Shown here piece after piece: positions 1 through 4,639 of a stretch of DNA of 5,746 nt. The position numbers were made by a program, and so were the translations under genes. The notes beneath the pieces are model-generated. The model was not told the DNA's origin. It saw nothing but the letters and a program-made list of their open reading frames with translations, and made no database searches. The stretch is from Nitrospira sp. (lineage in GTDB: Bacteria; Nitrospirota; Nitrospiria; Nitrospirales; Nitrospiraceae). Position 1 is the first letter of the stretch, and each line of letters begins with the position of its first letter. Location: the NCBI GenBank assembly GCA_015904045.1, contig JABMDG010000443.1:1-5746 (forward strand), read 5' to 3'.

Positions 1-866
1 TCGTCGGCGGCGGCATCATCGGCACGGAATACGCCTCAATCCTCGCCACCATCGGAGTTCCTGTCACGCTCATCGACAAACGGTCCCGCCTGCTGGAGTT
101 CGTCGACGCCGAGATCGTTGAGGCGCTCCAGAAACAAATGCGTGACATCGGCGTCACCCTGTACCACGATGAGGAAGTCCTGGCCATCAAGAAAGACGCG
201 GGCAAGACCATTCACGTCTGTCTCAAACACGCCCAGCCGGTCCAAACCACGACGCTCATGTACGCGATCGGCCGGGTCGGCGCGACGCAGGGGCTCGGGT
301 TGGAGGCTGTAGGATTAAAGCCGGACGACCGGGGCCGCCTGAGCGTGAACGAACACTTCCAGACGGCCGTTCCTCATATCTACGCCGTCGGAGACGTCAT
401 CGGCTTCCCGGCCCTGGTCTCGACGTCGATGCAACAGGGCCGCCACGCCTCCTGCCACGCGTTCGGCTACCCCGATCGCGTCGACAATTCGCTGCTGCCG
501 TACGGCATCTACGCAATTCCTGAGATTTCCATGGTGGGCCGGACCGAGGAACAGCTGACGCAAGCAGACGTGCCCTACGGCGTCGGCATCGCCCGCTACA
601 AGGAAATCGCACGGGGCCAGCTGATCGGGGACGAAACCGGCATGCTCAAACTGCTGTTCCACCGGCATACGAAAGAGCTGCTTGGTGTGCATGCCATCGG
701 CGAAGGCGCCACCGAGCTGATCCACATCGGCCAGGCGGTCATGGCCTACCATGGACAAATTCACTACTTTATTGATACCGTCTTCAACTATCCGACGTTG
801 GCCGAATGTTACAGAGTCGCCGCGCTGGACGGCATCAACCGTTTGCCGAGACCCTGGCCGGCGTAG
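1..866 (+). CDS. sthA: Soluble pyridine nucleotide transhydrogenase, SthA-like (5' end outside window)
   Basis: Flavoprotein of the disulfide-reductase fold that exchanges reducing equivalents between NADPH and NAD+ in the cytosol. The reading frame is open from base 3 and gives 287 residues before the TAG at 864-866. E. coli SthA is about 466 residues, so the N-terminal FAD-binding half lies upstream of the window. The visible part begins inside the NAD(P)-binding Rossmann motif (VGGGIIGTEYAS). It continues to the second FAD motif (TAVPHIYAVGDVIG, Asp near visible residue 131) and a complete C-terminal dimerisation domain. The end, FNYPTLAECYRVAAL, matches the SthA signature. Lipoamide dehydrogenase and glutathione reductase have the catalytic His of HPTxxE here; this protein has Tyr, as SthA does, which argues against a thiol-disulfide reductase. 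Whether the N-terminal redox cysteines are absent cannot be seen. tenA follows after 25 bases, probably co-transcribed. Confidence 0.9.
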   Translation, partial: VGGGIIGTEYASILATIGVPVTLIDKRSRLLEFVDAEIVEALQKQMRDIGVTLYHDEEVLAIKKDAGKTIHVCLKHAQPVQTTTLMYAIGRVGATQGLGLEAVGLKPDDRGRLSVNEHFQTAVPHIYAVGDVIGFPALVSTSMQQGRHASCHAFGYPDRVDNSLLPYGIYAIPEISMVGRTEEQLTQADVPYGVGIARYKEIARGQLIGDETGMLKLLFHRHTKELLGVHAIGEGATELIHIGQAVMAYHGQIHYFIDTVFNYPTLAECYRVAALDGINRLPRPWPA

Positions 867-879
867 GGGCGCCCTTCCA

Positions 880-886
880 AGGAAGA
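880..886 (+). promoter_or_regulatory. Ribosome binding site of the tenA-like gene
   Basis: AGGAAGA lies 5 bases before the ATG at 892, in the gap after the sthA stop. It decides the start. The same frame is open back to an ATG at 751, but that extension would run through the end of sthA and adds residues unrelated to the TenA family. Confidence 0.7.
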
Positions 887-891
887 TTCCC

Positions 892-1560
892 ATGTCGTTT
901 TCCAACCAGCTCCGGCAACTCGCCAAACCCATCTGGGATGCACAGCTTGTGCATCCGTTCGTAGTCGCCCTGGGAAACGGCACGCTGCCTGAGCGGAAAT
1001 TCAAATATTACATTCTGCAGGACGCACGGTTTCTCGGCGATCTCGCGCGCGTGTTTGCCGCTAGCGCGGTGCGCGCGCCGGATGCCGAATCCGCCCTGCG
1101 ATTCAACAAACTGGCCGAGGACACGATCATCGTTGAGCGGAGCCTACACGAGAATTATGGGAAGCGTTGGAAGATGACGGCGCAACGGATGGCGTCGGTT
1201 CCCATGGCACCGACCACCTACGCCTACACGAGACACATGCTGGCGGTGGCGGCATCCGGCACCGCGGCGGAGATCACCGTCGTCGCTCTCCCCTGCGCCT
1301 GGGTCTATTGCGTCGTCGGACAGCACTTGCTCAAGAACGGGCCTCCGCCTAAGAATCACCCCTACCGTGACTGGCTCATGCTCTATGCGTCGCCGGAGTT
1401 CGCCGAAGTCCAGCAATGGATGCGCAAGAAAGTCGATCAGTGGGCCAAGACCGCCGGCCACGAAGCACGGCGCCGCATGGAGGCGTCGTTCATACTCAGT
1501 TCACGGTACGAATGGATGTTTTGGGAGATGGCCTGGAAGGAAGAGCGTTGGCCGGTGTGA
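892..1560 (+). CDS. tenA: TenA/PqqC-family protein (thiaminase II-like)
   Basis: 222-residue all-helical protein of the TenA/THI-4/PqqC fold, the usual family length. Classical TenA hydrolyses aminopyrimidine breakdown products of thiamine so that HMP can be salvaged in the cytosol. Residues that line up with the B. subtilis TenA active site are present: Asp44 and Phe47 in QDARFL, Tyr112 in AYTRHM, Cys135 in LPCAWVY (the nucleophile position), Tyr165, and Glu207 in SSRYEWMFWEMAW. An intact Cys and Glu favour an active hydrolase over a PqqC-type oxidase. The ATG at 892 is chosen because it has a good ribosome binding site and begins with the family-typical first helix (QLAKPIWDAQLVHPF). The gene follows sthA by 25 bases on the same strand and converges with the gene ending at 1576. 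No thiamine biosynthesis gene is visible nearby, so the substrate is inferred from the family. TenA paralogues with other substrates exist. Confidence 0.87.
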   Translation: MSFSNQLRQLAKPIWDAQLVHPFVVALGNGTLPERKFKYYILQDARFLGDLARVFAASAVRAPDAESALRFNKLAEDTIIVERSLHENYGKRWKMTAQRMASVPMAPTTYAYTRHMLAVAASGTAAEITVVALPCAWVYCVVGQHLLKNGPPPKNHPYRDWLMLYASPEFAEVQQWMRKKVDQWAKTAGHEARRRMEASFILSSRYEWMFWEMAWKEERWPV

Positions 1561-1575
1561 ATCGATCGCAACCTG

Positions 1576-2448
1576 TTACAGCTTCTTTCGAACCTCCTTC
1601 CAATCCTTCGCGACTGCGGCTTTCCGCGGAACTTCCCTAGTTGCCGAGTCTGATATCACGACGGCCTCCAACCGCCGCTGAAGAAAGGCCTCCGCGAAGG
1701 CCTTCGAGCGGCCGATGCCCGTCTTGAGGCTCTTCCAGCCCGCGCCATGCAATTCATCGATCTTCGCCCCCCACACGGATGCGCCAGGCGGCAACACGAC
1801 GATATATCCGGGTGGAAATTTATGACGGGTCAGCCACGCTCGGATCTCGGCGGTCGCGAGCAAGCTATCCGCATTCGTCGACGGAACCGTAGCCACATAC
1901 ATGACGCGATAATGGAACTGCGTCAACTTGGCCAGCTCGTCGGCCGCATCGGGCATCGGCGTTCGTTCCGACTCAAACACCGACCCGATGCCGGACAGCG
2001 GATGTTCTCCCTTACGCGCTTCCATCAGCGCCGCCACCTCGATCGCGAGGATGGGGTTGCGCCGCTCCCAGGCGGCCAGATTCGCCACCCCTTCCGTCGG
2101 CAGGACGCGTGGACTGCGACCGACTCGCACCTGAATCGGAATGACACCCTGCGCCTTGGGGTGATAGGTCAAAAACGCCCGTCCATCCCCGCCGGTCATG
2201 CCCGTCGCGACGACTTTGCCCTCCACAAGAAGCTCGAGGAGCTCTCCACCTAATCCCGCGGGAGCCAGCAGGCCTGTGGTAGAGAGCCGCGCCTCTACCC
2301 TCGCCGGCTGGCCGGGCGCGATGAGCGTGTCTTTGAGCAGAAGCGTCGCGGGAGTCTTATCTGCGGCCTCCAAGCAGCTGACACAGGATACAAGCGGAAC
2401 CAGACAGAAGAGAGCGGCTCTGCGGACAAGATCGATCATGGACCGCAT
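1576..2448 (-). CDS. Secreted protein, likely lipoprotein, with Ig-like domain and degenerate HAD-like domain
   Basis: About 290 residues from the ATG at 2448. TTG at 2454 and ATG at 2439 are in-frame alternatives, and none has a clear ribosome binding site. The N terminus is a signal peptide: Arg residues, then the hydrophobic stretch AALFCLVPLVSC. LVSC fits a lipobox with Cys22 as the lipidated residue, so export and membrane anchoring are likely. Residues about 30-115 look like a beta-sandwich (APGQPARVEARL, then GGELLELLVEGK, TGGDGRAFLTY and IPIQVRVG), as in Ig-like domains beside App1-type or other HAD phosphatase domains. Residues about 130-290 follow a HAD-like order, with candidate motif I ILAIEVAALM, motif II MYVAT, a Lys in GRSKAFAEAF and motif IV VVISDSATRE. 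Motif I lacks the DxD nucleophile pair, so catalysis is doubtful. The gene starts 31 bases after the bcp stop and is probably its operon partner. Its function is unknown; the HAD assignment is by eye. Confidence 0.8.
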   Translation of the reverse strand: MRSMIDLVRRAALFCLVPLVSCVSCLEAADKTPATLLLKDTLIAPGQPARVEARLSTTGLLAPAGLGGELLELLVEGKVVATGMTGGDGRAFLTYHPKAQGVIPIQVRVGRSPRVLPTEGVANLAAWERRNPILAIEVAALMEARKGEHPLSGIGSVFESERTPMPDAADELAKLTQFHYRVMYVATVPSTNADSLLATAEIRAWLTRHKFPPGYIVVLPPGASVWGAKIDELHGAGWKSLKTGIGRSKAFAEAFLQRRLEAVVISDSATREVPRKAAVAKDWKEVRKKL

Positions 2449-2479
2449 GGCCAATGTGAGAGGAGGGCACTGGCGAGGG

Positions 2480-2947
2480 CTATGCTTTCAGCGCGGCCAA
2501 CACTTCGTCGGCATGCCCATCGACTTTGACTTTGCGAAAGATCGCTTTGACTTTCCCTTCCGGACCAATGATGAACGTGCTGCGTTCGATACCCCAATAC
2601 TTTCGGCCATACATATTCTTTTCCTTGTAGACCCCGTAGACCTTGGAAATAGCCGCGTCTTCGTCGCTCAACAGCGGGAACGGCAGTCCGAATTTCTTGA
2701 TGAACTTCTGGTGAGAGTCGCGCCCATCCAGGCTCACCCCCAGGATGGCTCCCCCGGCCCGCAAGATTTGTGATTCGACATCGCGGAAATCGCAGGACTC
2801 TTTGGTACAGCCCGGCGTATCGTCTTTCGGATAAAAATACAAGACGACCTGCTTACCCCGGAAACTCTTCAGCGTGACGGTCTTACCGTCCTGGTCAGGA
2901 ATTGAGAGTTCGGGCGCCATTTGTCCGACTGTAACATCCTTGGCCAT
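2480..2947 (-). CDS. bcp: Peroxiredoxin of the Bcp/PrxQ family (thioredoxin-dependent thiol peroxidase)
   Basis: 155-residue thiol peroxidase that reduces hydrogen peroxide and organic hydroperoxides, with thioredoxin as the usual reductant, in the cytosol. Its length is typical of the family. The signature YFYPKDDTPGCTKESCDFRD is present. Cys47 is the peroxidatic residue, Thr44 precedes it in the PxxxTxxC motif, and Cys52 is the resolving Cys five residues later, which is the atypical 2-Cys arrangement of PrxQ. Arg122 in IERSTFIIG matches the conserved active-site Arg, and FGLPFPLLSDED matches the family's middle segment. No signal peptide is seen. The ATG at 2947 has a GAGGAG ribosome binding site 6 bases upstream. 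The gene is separated from the upstream TPR gene by 108 bases with its own possible promoter, so it may be transcribed independently, with the secreted HAD-like gene following by 31 bases. Confidence 0.96.
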   Translation of the reverse strand: MAKDVTVGQMAPELSIPDQDGKTVTLKSFRGKQVVLYFYPKDDTPGCTKESCDFRDVESQILRAGGAILGVSLDGRDSHQKFIKKFGLPFPLLSDEDAAISKVYGVYKEKNMYGRKYWGIERSTFIIGPEGKVKAIFRKVKVDGHADEVLAALKA

Positions 2948-2953
2948 ATCTCA

Positions 2954-2959
2954 CTCCTC
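2954..2959 (-). promoter_or_regulatory. Ribosome binding site of bcp
   Basis: On the minus strand GAGGAG stands 6 bases before the bcp ATG (2947-2945). It is one of the strongest Shine-Dalgarno matches in the window and fixes the start. Confidence 0.75.
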
Positions 2960-2969
2960 ATGTCTGCAA

Positions 2970-2975
2970 AATATA
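2970..2975 (-). promoter_or_regulatory. Possible -10 element upstream of bcp
   Basis: On the minus strand TATATT matches five of six positions of the sigma-70 -10 consensus. It would place the transcript start near 2963, just upstream of the bcp ribosome binding site, giving a leader of about 16 bases. No good -35 hexamer lies 16-18 bases upstream (GCACCA at 17), so this is weak unless an activator binds there. Confidence 0.3.
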
Positions 2976-3008
2976 GGACACGTCTTCCGGCTTGGTGCGG
3001 AGTCTACT

Positions 3009-3039
3009 GATCGGTTCGCGATCGCGATCGATCCCGATC
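3009..3039. repeat. GATC-rich quasi-palindrome between the TPR gene and bcp
   Basis: Outer arms GATCGG (3009-3014) and CCGATC (3034-3039) flank a perfect 12-base palindrome, CGATCGCGATCG (3019-3030). Five GATC tetramers occur in 31 bases, starting at 3009, 3020, 3026, 3030 and 3036. The element sits 18 bases past the TPR gene stop and upstream of the possible bcp promoter. It could fold when transcribed, but no U-run follows on either strand, so it does not look like an intrinsic terminator. An operator or methylation-sensitive site is possible. Confidence 0.6.
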
Positions 3040-3055
3040 CTCTATCAACCGCCTA

Positions 3056-3496
3056 TTATCGGGGCAACGGGGCGCCGAAATTGGGCCGTTGTGTTCCATA
3101 GGGACGGTCTTTGGTGCGTGTTCTCGTTTCGGGATCACCATAGGGCGCCAAGGCGGGCGAATCCCATATCACCTGATCCCCGGGAGCCAAGTTCGCCGCC
3201 TCAAGAAAATGCTGCCGCGCAACGTCCTGTTTGCCCAGCGCGTTCAGTGCCAAGCCGTAGTTGTAATGCGCCTGCCCGGACTGAGGCGCAATGGACACCG
3301 CCTGCTCAAACAATTTCTTGGCCTCCTCGAATTGTTTCGCGTGGTAGGCCTGCGTGCCTTGCTCGGTCAGCACCACCGCCTGGGACTTGGCATCCACGTC
3401 CGCCAGCGCCAGCGGAACGAGAGGCTTGCGCTTCGAGAAACAACCCGTGGTCGCCATCAACGCAATGATCATCCCCAGGATCATCACCTGTTTCAT
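3056..3496 (-). CDS. Small TPR-repeat lipoprotein
   Basis: 146 residues. The N terminus MKQVMILGMIIALMATTGC is a short signal peptide ending in a lipobox-like TTGC, so Cys19 is probably lipidated. Thr at -3 is less usual than Leu, which lowers certainty a little. Residues about 41-108 form two tetratricopeptide repeats: QGTQAYHAKQFEEAKKLFEQ with its AVSIAP turn, then AHYNYGLALNALGKQDVARQ with LEAANLAP. The Gly/Ala/Tyr/Pro positions are those of a TPR. The tail from about residue 109 is rich in Pro, Arg and Gly and probably disordered. The predicted role is a membrane-anchored protein-protein interaction module in the periplasm, with no known partner. The start has an excellent ribosome binding site. 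The gene lies 24 bases downstream of DUF507 protein A and is probably co-transcribed with it. Confidence 0.88.
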   Translation of the reverse strand: MKQVMILGMIIALMATTGCFSKRKPLVPLALADVDAKSQAVVLTEQGTQAYHAKQFEEAKKLFEQAVSIAPQSGQAHYNYGLALNALGKQDVARQHFLEAANLAPGDQVIWDSPALAPYGDPETRTRTKDRPYGTQRPNFGAPLPR

Positions 3497-3499
3497 GCT

Positions 3500-3508
3500 C
3501 CCTCCCTC
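3500..3508 (-). promoter_or_regulatory. Ribosome binding site of the TPR lipoprotein gene
   Basis: The minus-strand purine run GAGGGAGGG ends 3 bases before the ATG at 3496-3494. It contains GGGAGG and offers several Shine-Dalgarno registers. It supports this start and lies within the 24-base gap after the DUF507 stop. Confidence 0.7.
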
Positions 3509-3520
3509 ACCCTCTGTCCT

Positions 3521-3796
3521 TCACGTCTTGGCCTGTTTTCTGATCTCGTCCTCGATCGTCTTCCGATACAGCACCTCCCACTCCGCACTCCCTTCGACGA
3601 TGCCGCGCGAGTACGAGGCCAATCTGGCCTTGACCTTGCGGTCGATCTCTTCTTCCTGCGCCAACTCGGCGGCCACGACACGCTTGACCGCTTTCAGCAC
3701 CCGTTCGTCATCGGCCACCATCCTGACCGCCGCGTGACGCTTGATCGCATTCACGATGACGTGCGACAAATGACTGGCTTTGTCTTCGCTTAACAT
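3521..3796 (-). CDS. DUF507 family protein A (divergent copy)
   Basis: 91 residues, small, highly charged and predicted all-helical, with no signal peptide. It aligns with DUF507 along its whole length: an N-terminal MLSEDKASHLSHVIVNAI helix, a middle AELAQEEEIDRKVKARL segment equivalent to the family's E-x-x-IDxxVxxxL, then SYSRGIVEGSAEWEVLYRK. The C terminus (DEIRKQAKT) lacks the family's usual end, which in its neighbour reads LVRERGLIL, so this is the divergent member of a tandem pair. The biochemical function of DUF507 is not known to me. The start is the ATG at 3796, although only a weak GGAT precedes it. The upstream 73-base spacer is a heptad repeat array that reaches almost to the start codon, so translation may depend on coupling or on unusual leader structure. 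The TPR lipoprotein gene follows by 24 bases. Confidence 0.85.
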   Translation of the reverse strand: MLSEDKASHLSHVIVNAIKRHAAVRMVADDERVLKAVKRVVAAELAQEEEIDRKVKARLASYSRGIVEGSAEWEVLYRKTIEDEIRKQAKT

Positions 3797-3798
3797 GC

Positions 3799-3867
3799 GA
3801 TCCGCGTCGTCCGTCGCTCGTATCTCGTCGTTCGCAAACGCTTCACGAAATACGCTTCACGTTTCAC
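3799..3867. repeat. Degenerate heptanucleotide array (GNNNNNC units) in the DUF507 spacer
   Basis: Read on the plus strand, ten consecutive units each begin with G and end with C: nine of 7 bases and one of 6 (3834-3839). Examples are GTTTCAC (3861-3867), GCTTCAC (3854-3860 and again 3840-3846), GAAATAC (3847-3853), GTCGTTC (3827-3833), GTATCTC (3820-3826), GTCGCTC (3813-3819) and GTCGTCC (3806-3812). The array fills nearly all of the spacer between the DUF507 B stop and the DUF507 A start. It resembles in type the heptameric short tandem repeats known from cyanobacteria, but no kinship is claimed. Confidence 0.7.
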
Positions 3868-3870
3868 GTC

Positions 3871-4152
3871 TTATAAGATGAGGCCCCGTTCACGGACCAA
3901 CTTCTGCTTCACCATCTGAAACATTTTCTGATAATCGACCTGGCCTTGCTCGATCTGCTGATCATACGCTTTGAGCAGCTGCCGCACTTCCGCATTCAAC
4001 CGATCCTCCACAGACAGCTCGTCTGTCATCACCTGCTCAAGTCCGGCAACCAATGCATGCCGGTCTCCGAGCAGTTCGATGTGACCCTCTTGTTGGAGAC
4101 GCCCCACCAGGCTGTCGGCCATATGCCGCACCCGTTCCTTCGAAAGACGCAT
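3871..4152 (-). CDS. DUF507 family protein B (canonical copy)
   Basis: 93 residues, small, charged and helical, a full-length DUF507 protein. The N terminus MRLSKERVRHMADSLVGRL, the middle EQVMTDELSVEDRLNAEVR, and the C-terminal VDYQKMFQMVKQKLVRERG followed by LIL match the family's typical sequence, including its end. No signal peptide or transmembrane segment is seen, so it is cytosolic. The family is widespread in Nitrospirota, Aquificota and related groups and, as far as I know, has no established function. The gene starts 4 bases after the stop of the cyclophilin-like gene. Its ribosome binding site is embedded in that gene's last codons, so the two are translationally coupled. The paralogue DUF507 A lies downstream across the heptad array. 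The protein appears intact. Confidence 0.92.
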   Translation of the reverse strand: MRLSKERVRHMADSLVGRLQQEGHIELLGDRHALVAGLEQVMTDELSVEDRLNAEVRQLLKAYDQQIEQGQVDYQKMFQMVKQKLVRERGLIL

Positions 4153-4156
4153 GCCC

Positions 4157-4540
4157 CTATCCTTGCTCGACTCGGATGGTTGAGGCGTCCATCACGCGAC
4201 GTAACTGGGTCGCATCCCCGACGATTCGTCCCACGACATTCACCCGATCGGCGGGCACCGGATCGCTTCCCGTGCTCATCGGGGTTCGTCCAAAGAAAAT
4301 CGCCAGAACTTGGCCGGCTCCCCAGTAGGCGATGTCCCCGACTGCGACCCGATTCGTGGCCGTCTCCCGATAATCAGTCACACCGGAAATCTTGAAATAG
4401 AATTCTTCTCCCCACACATTGATCGGGGCCTGAACCGGAAGTGCGGCGTAGACCGCAGCCGCCGTTTTCGTCCCCCTGAGCTCCGCTTCGAGTCGCACTC
4501 CGTTCACCAGAATGCGGATGCGCTTCGCCGGTTCAGTCAT
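4157..4540 (-). CDS. Cyclophilin-like fold protein (TM1367 / Cyclophil_like family)
   Basis: 127 residues, cytosolic, with no signal peptide. It matches the bacterial and archaeal cyclophilin-like family typified by Thermotoga TM1367. The order is an N-terminal strand pair (IRILVNGVRLEAEL), a helix (TAAAVYAALP), the conserved WGEEFYFKI, then VAVGDIAYWGAGQVLAIFFG with TPMS (hallmarks GDIAYW and FFGRTP), and VNVVGRIVGD near the C terminus. The family shares the cyclophilin beta-barrel, but the usual peptidyl-prolyl isomerase active-site set is not evident and activity is unproven. The ATG at 4540 has no convincing Shine-Dalgarno; GGAAAG at 4555-4560 is too far away. It is still the only plausible start for the family's N terminus. 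This is the first gene of the minus-strand run and diverges from the YprB-like nuclease gene. A candidate promoter lies about 55 bases upstream. Confidence 0.88.
   Translation of the reverse strand: MTEPAKRIRILVNGVRLEAELRGTKTAAAVYAALPVQAPINVWGEEFYFKISGVTDYRETATNRVAVGDIAYWGAGQVLAIFFGRTPMSTGSDPVPADRVNVVGRIVGDATQLRRVMDASTIRVEQG
4160..4164 (-). promoter_or_regulatory. Ribosome binding site of DUF507 B inside the upstream gene
   Basis: Minus-strand AAGGA, formed by the last Gln and Gly codons of the cyclophilin-like gene, stands 7 bases before the ATG at 4152. The upstream stop (TAG, 4159-4157) falls between it and the start codon, the usual arrangement for translational coupling. Confidence 0.65.
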
Positions 4541-4560
4541 GAGGCGGTGTAACTTTCCAA

Positions 4561-4570
4561 GGACGCGTCC
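4561..4570. repeat. 10-base perfect palindrome in the leader of the cyclophilin-like gene
   Basis: GGACGCGTCC is its own reverse complement. It lies 20 bases upstream of the cyclophilin-like ATG and downstream of the candidate promoter for that gene. It could be an operator half-site cluster or a small hairpin. Ten-base palindromes also arise by chance in GC-rich DNA. Confidence 0.35.
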
Positions 4571-4594
4571 GTTCAGTCGCTGATGCGGTGCCGA

Positions 4595-4623
4595 ACTCTA
4601 ACTTGTCTCCTAAGTGAAATCAA
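4595..4623 (-). promoter_or_regulatory. Candidate sigma-70 promoter for the cyclophilin-like/DUF507 genes
   Basis: On the minus strand, -35 TTGATT (4623-4618), a 17-base spacer and -10 TAGAGT (4600-4595) each match four of six consensus positions. The transcript would start near 4588 and carry a leader of about 48 bases, including the palindrome at 4561-4570. It overlaps the opposite-strand promoter. Confidence 0.45.
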
Positions 4624-4632
4624 GGCTACAAT
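4603..4632 (+). promoter_or_regulatory. Candidate promoter of the YprB-like nuclease gene (leaderless transcript)
   Basis: -35 TTGTCT (4603-4608, four of six matches), an 18-base spacer and -10 TACAAT (4627-4632, five of six matches). Seven bases separate the -10 from the ATG at 4640, so transcription should begin at or next to the start codon. This fits the absence of a usable Shine-Dalgarno. It also rules out the in-frame ATG at 4583, which lies upstream of the promoter. Confidence 0.55.
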
Positions 4633-4639
4633 CACCGCC

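Noticed and set aside
751..891. In-frame ATG at 751 giving a 269-residue TenA-like protein
   Set aside because: The added 47 residues would be read through the 3' end of sthA in another frame and do not resemble the family. The ATG at 892 has a good ribosome binding site and the correct first helix.
315..1004. 229-residue minus-strand open frame antisense to sthA and tenA
   Set aside because: It overlies two well-recognised genes, shows no family resemblance and is explained by GC-rich codon use on the opposite strand.
1561..1575. Bidirectional terminator between the convergent tenA-like and HAD-like genes
   Set aside because: Only 15 bases separate the stops, and no GC-rich stem with a T-run is visible there on either strand.
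1747..2773. Plus-strand open frames of 168 and 191 residues across the HAD-like gene and bcp
   Set aside because: They are antisense shadows of genes with clear family motifs. Their translations are rich in Arg, His and Pro without any domain pattern.
3009..3039. Intrinsic terminator of the TPR lipoprotein gene
   Set aside because: The stem is plausible, but no run of T follows on the minus strand, so only a repeat or structured element is reported.
2992..3793. Plus-strand open frames of 158 and 234 residues over the TPR and DUF507 genes
   Set aside because: Both cross several genes that are well supported on the minus strand and have no ribosome binding site or recognisable motif.
3799..3867. 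CRISPR-like array
   Set aside because: The units are 7 bases with no spacers and no long conserved repeat, and no cas genes are present.
4583..4639. Upstream ATG at 4583 as the start of the YprB-like nuclease
   Set aside because: It precedes the best promoter candidate, and its 19 extra residues (rich in Cys, Arg and Thr) are outside the conserved family N terminus.
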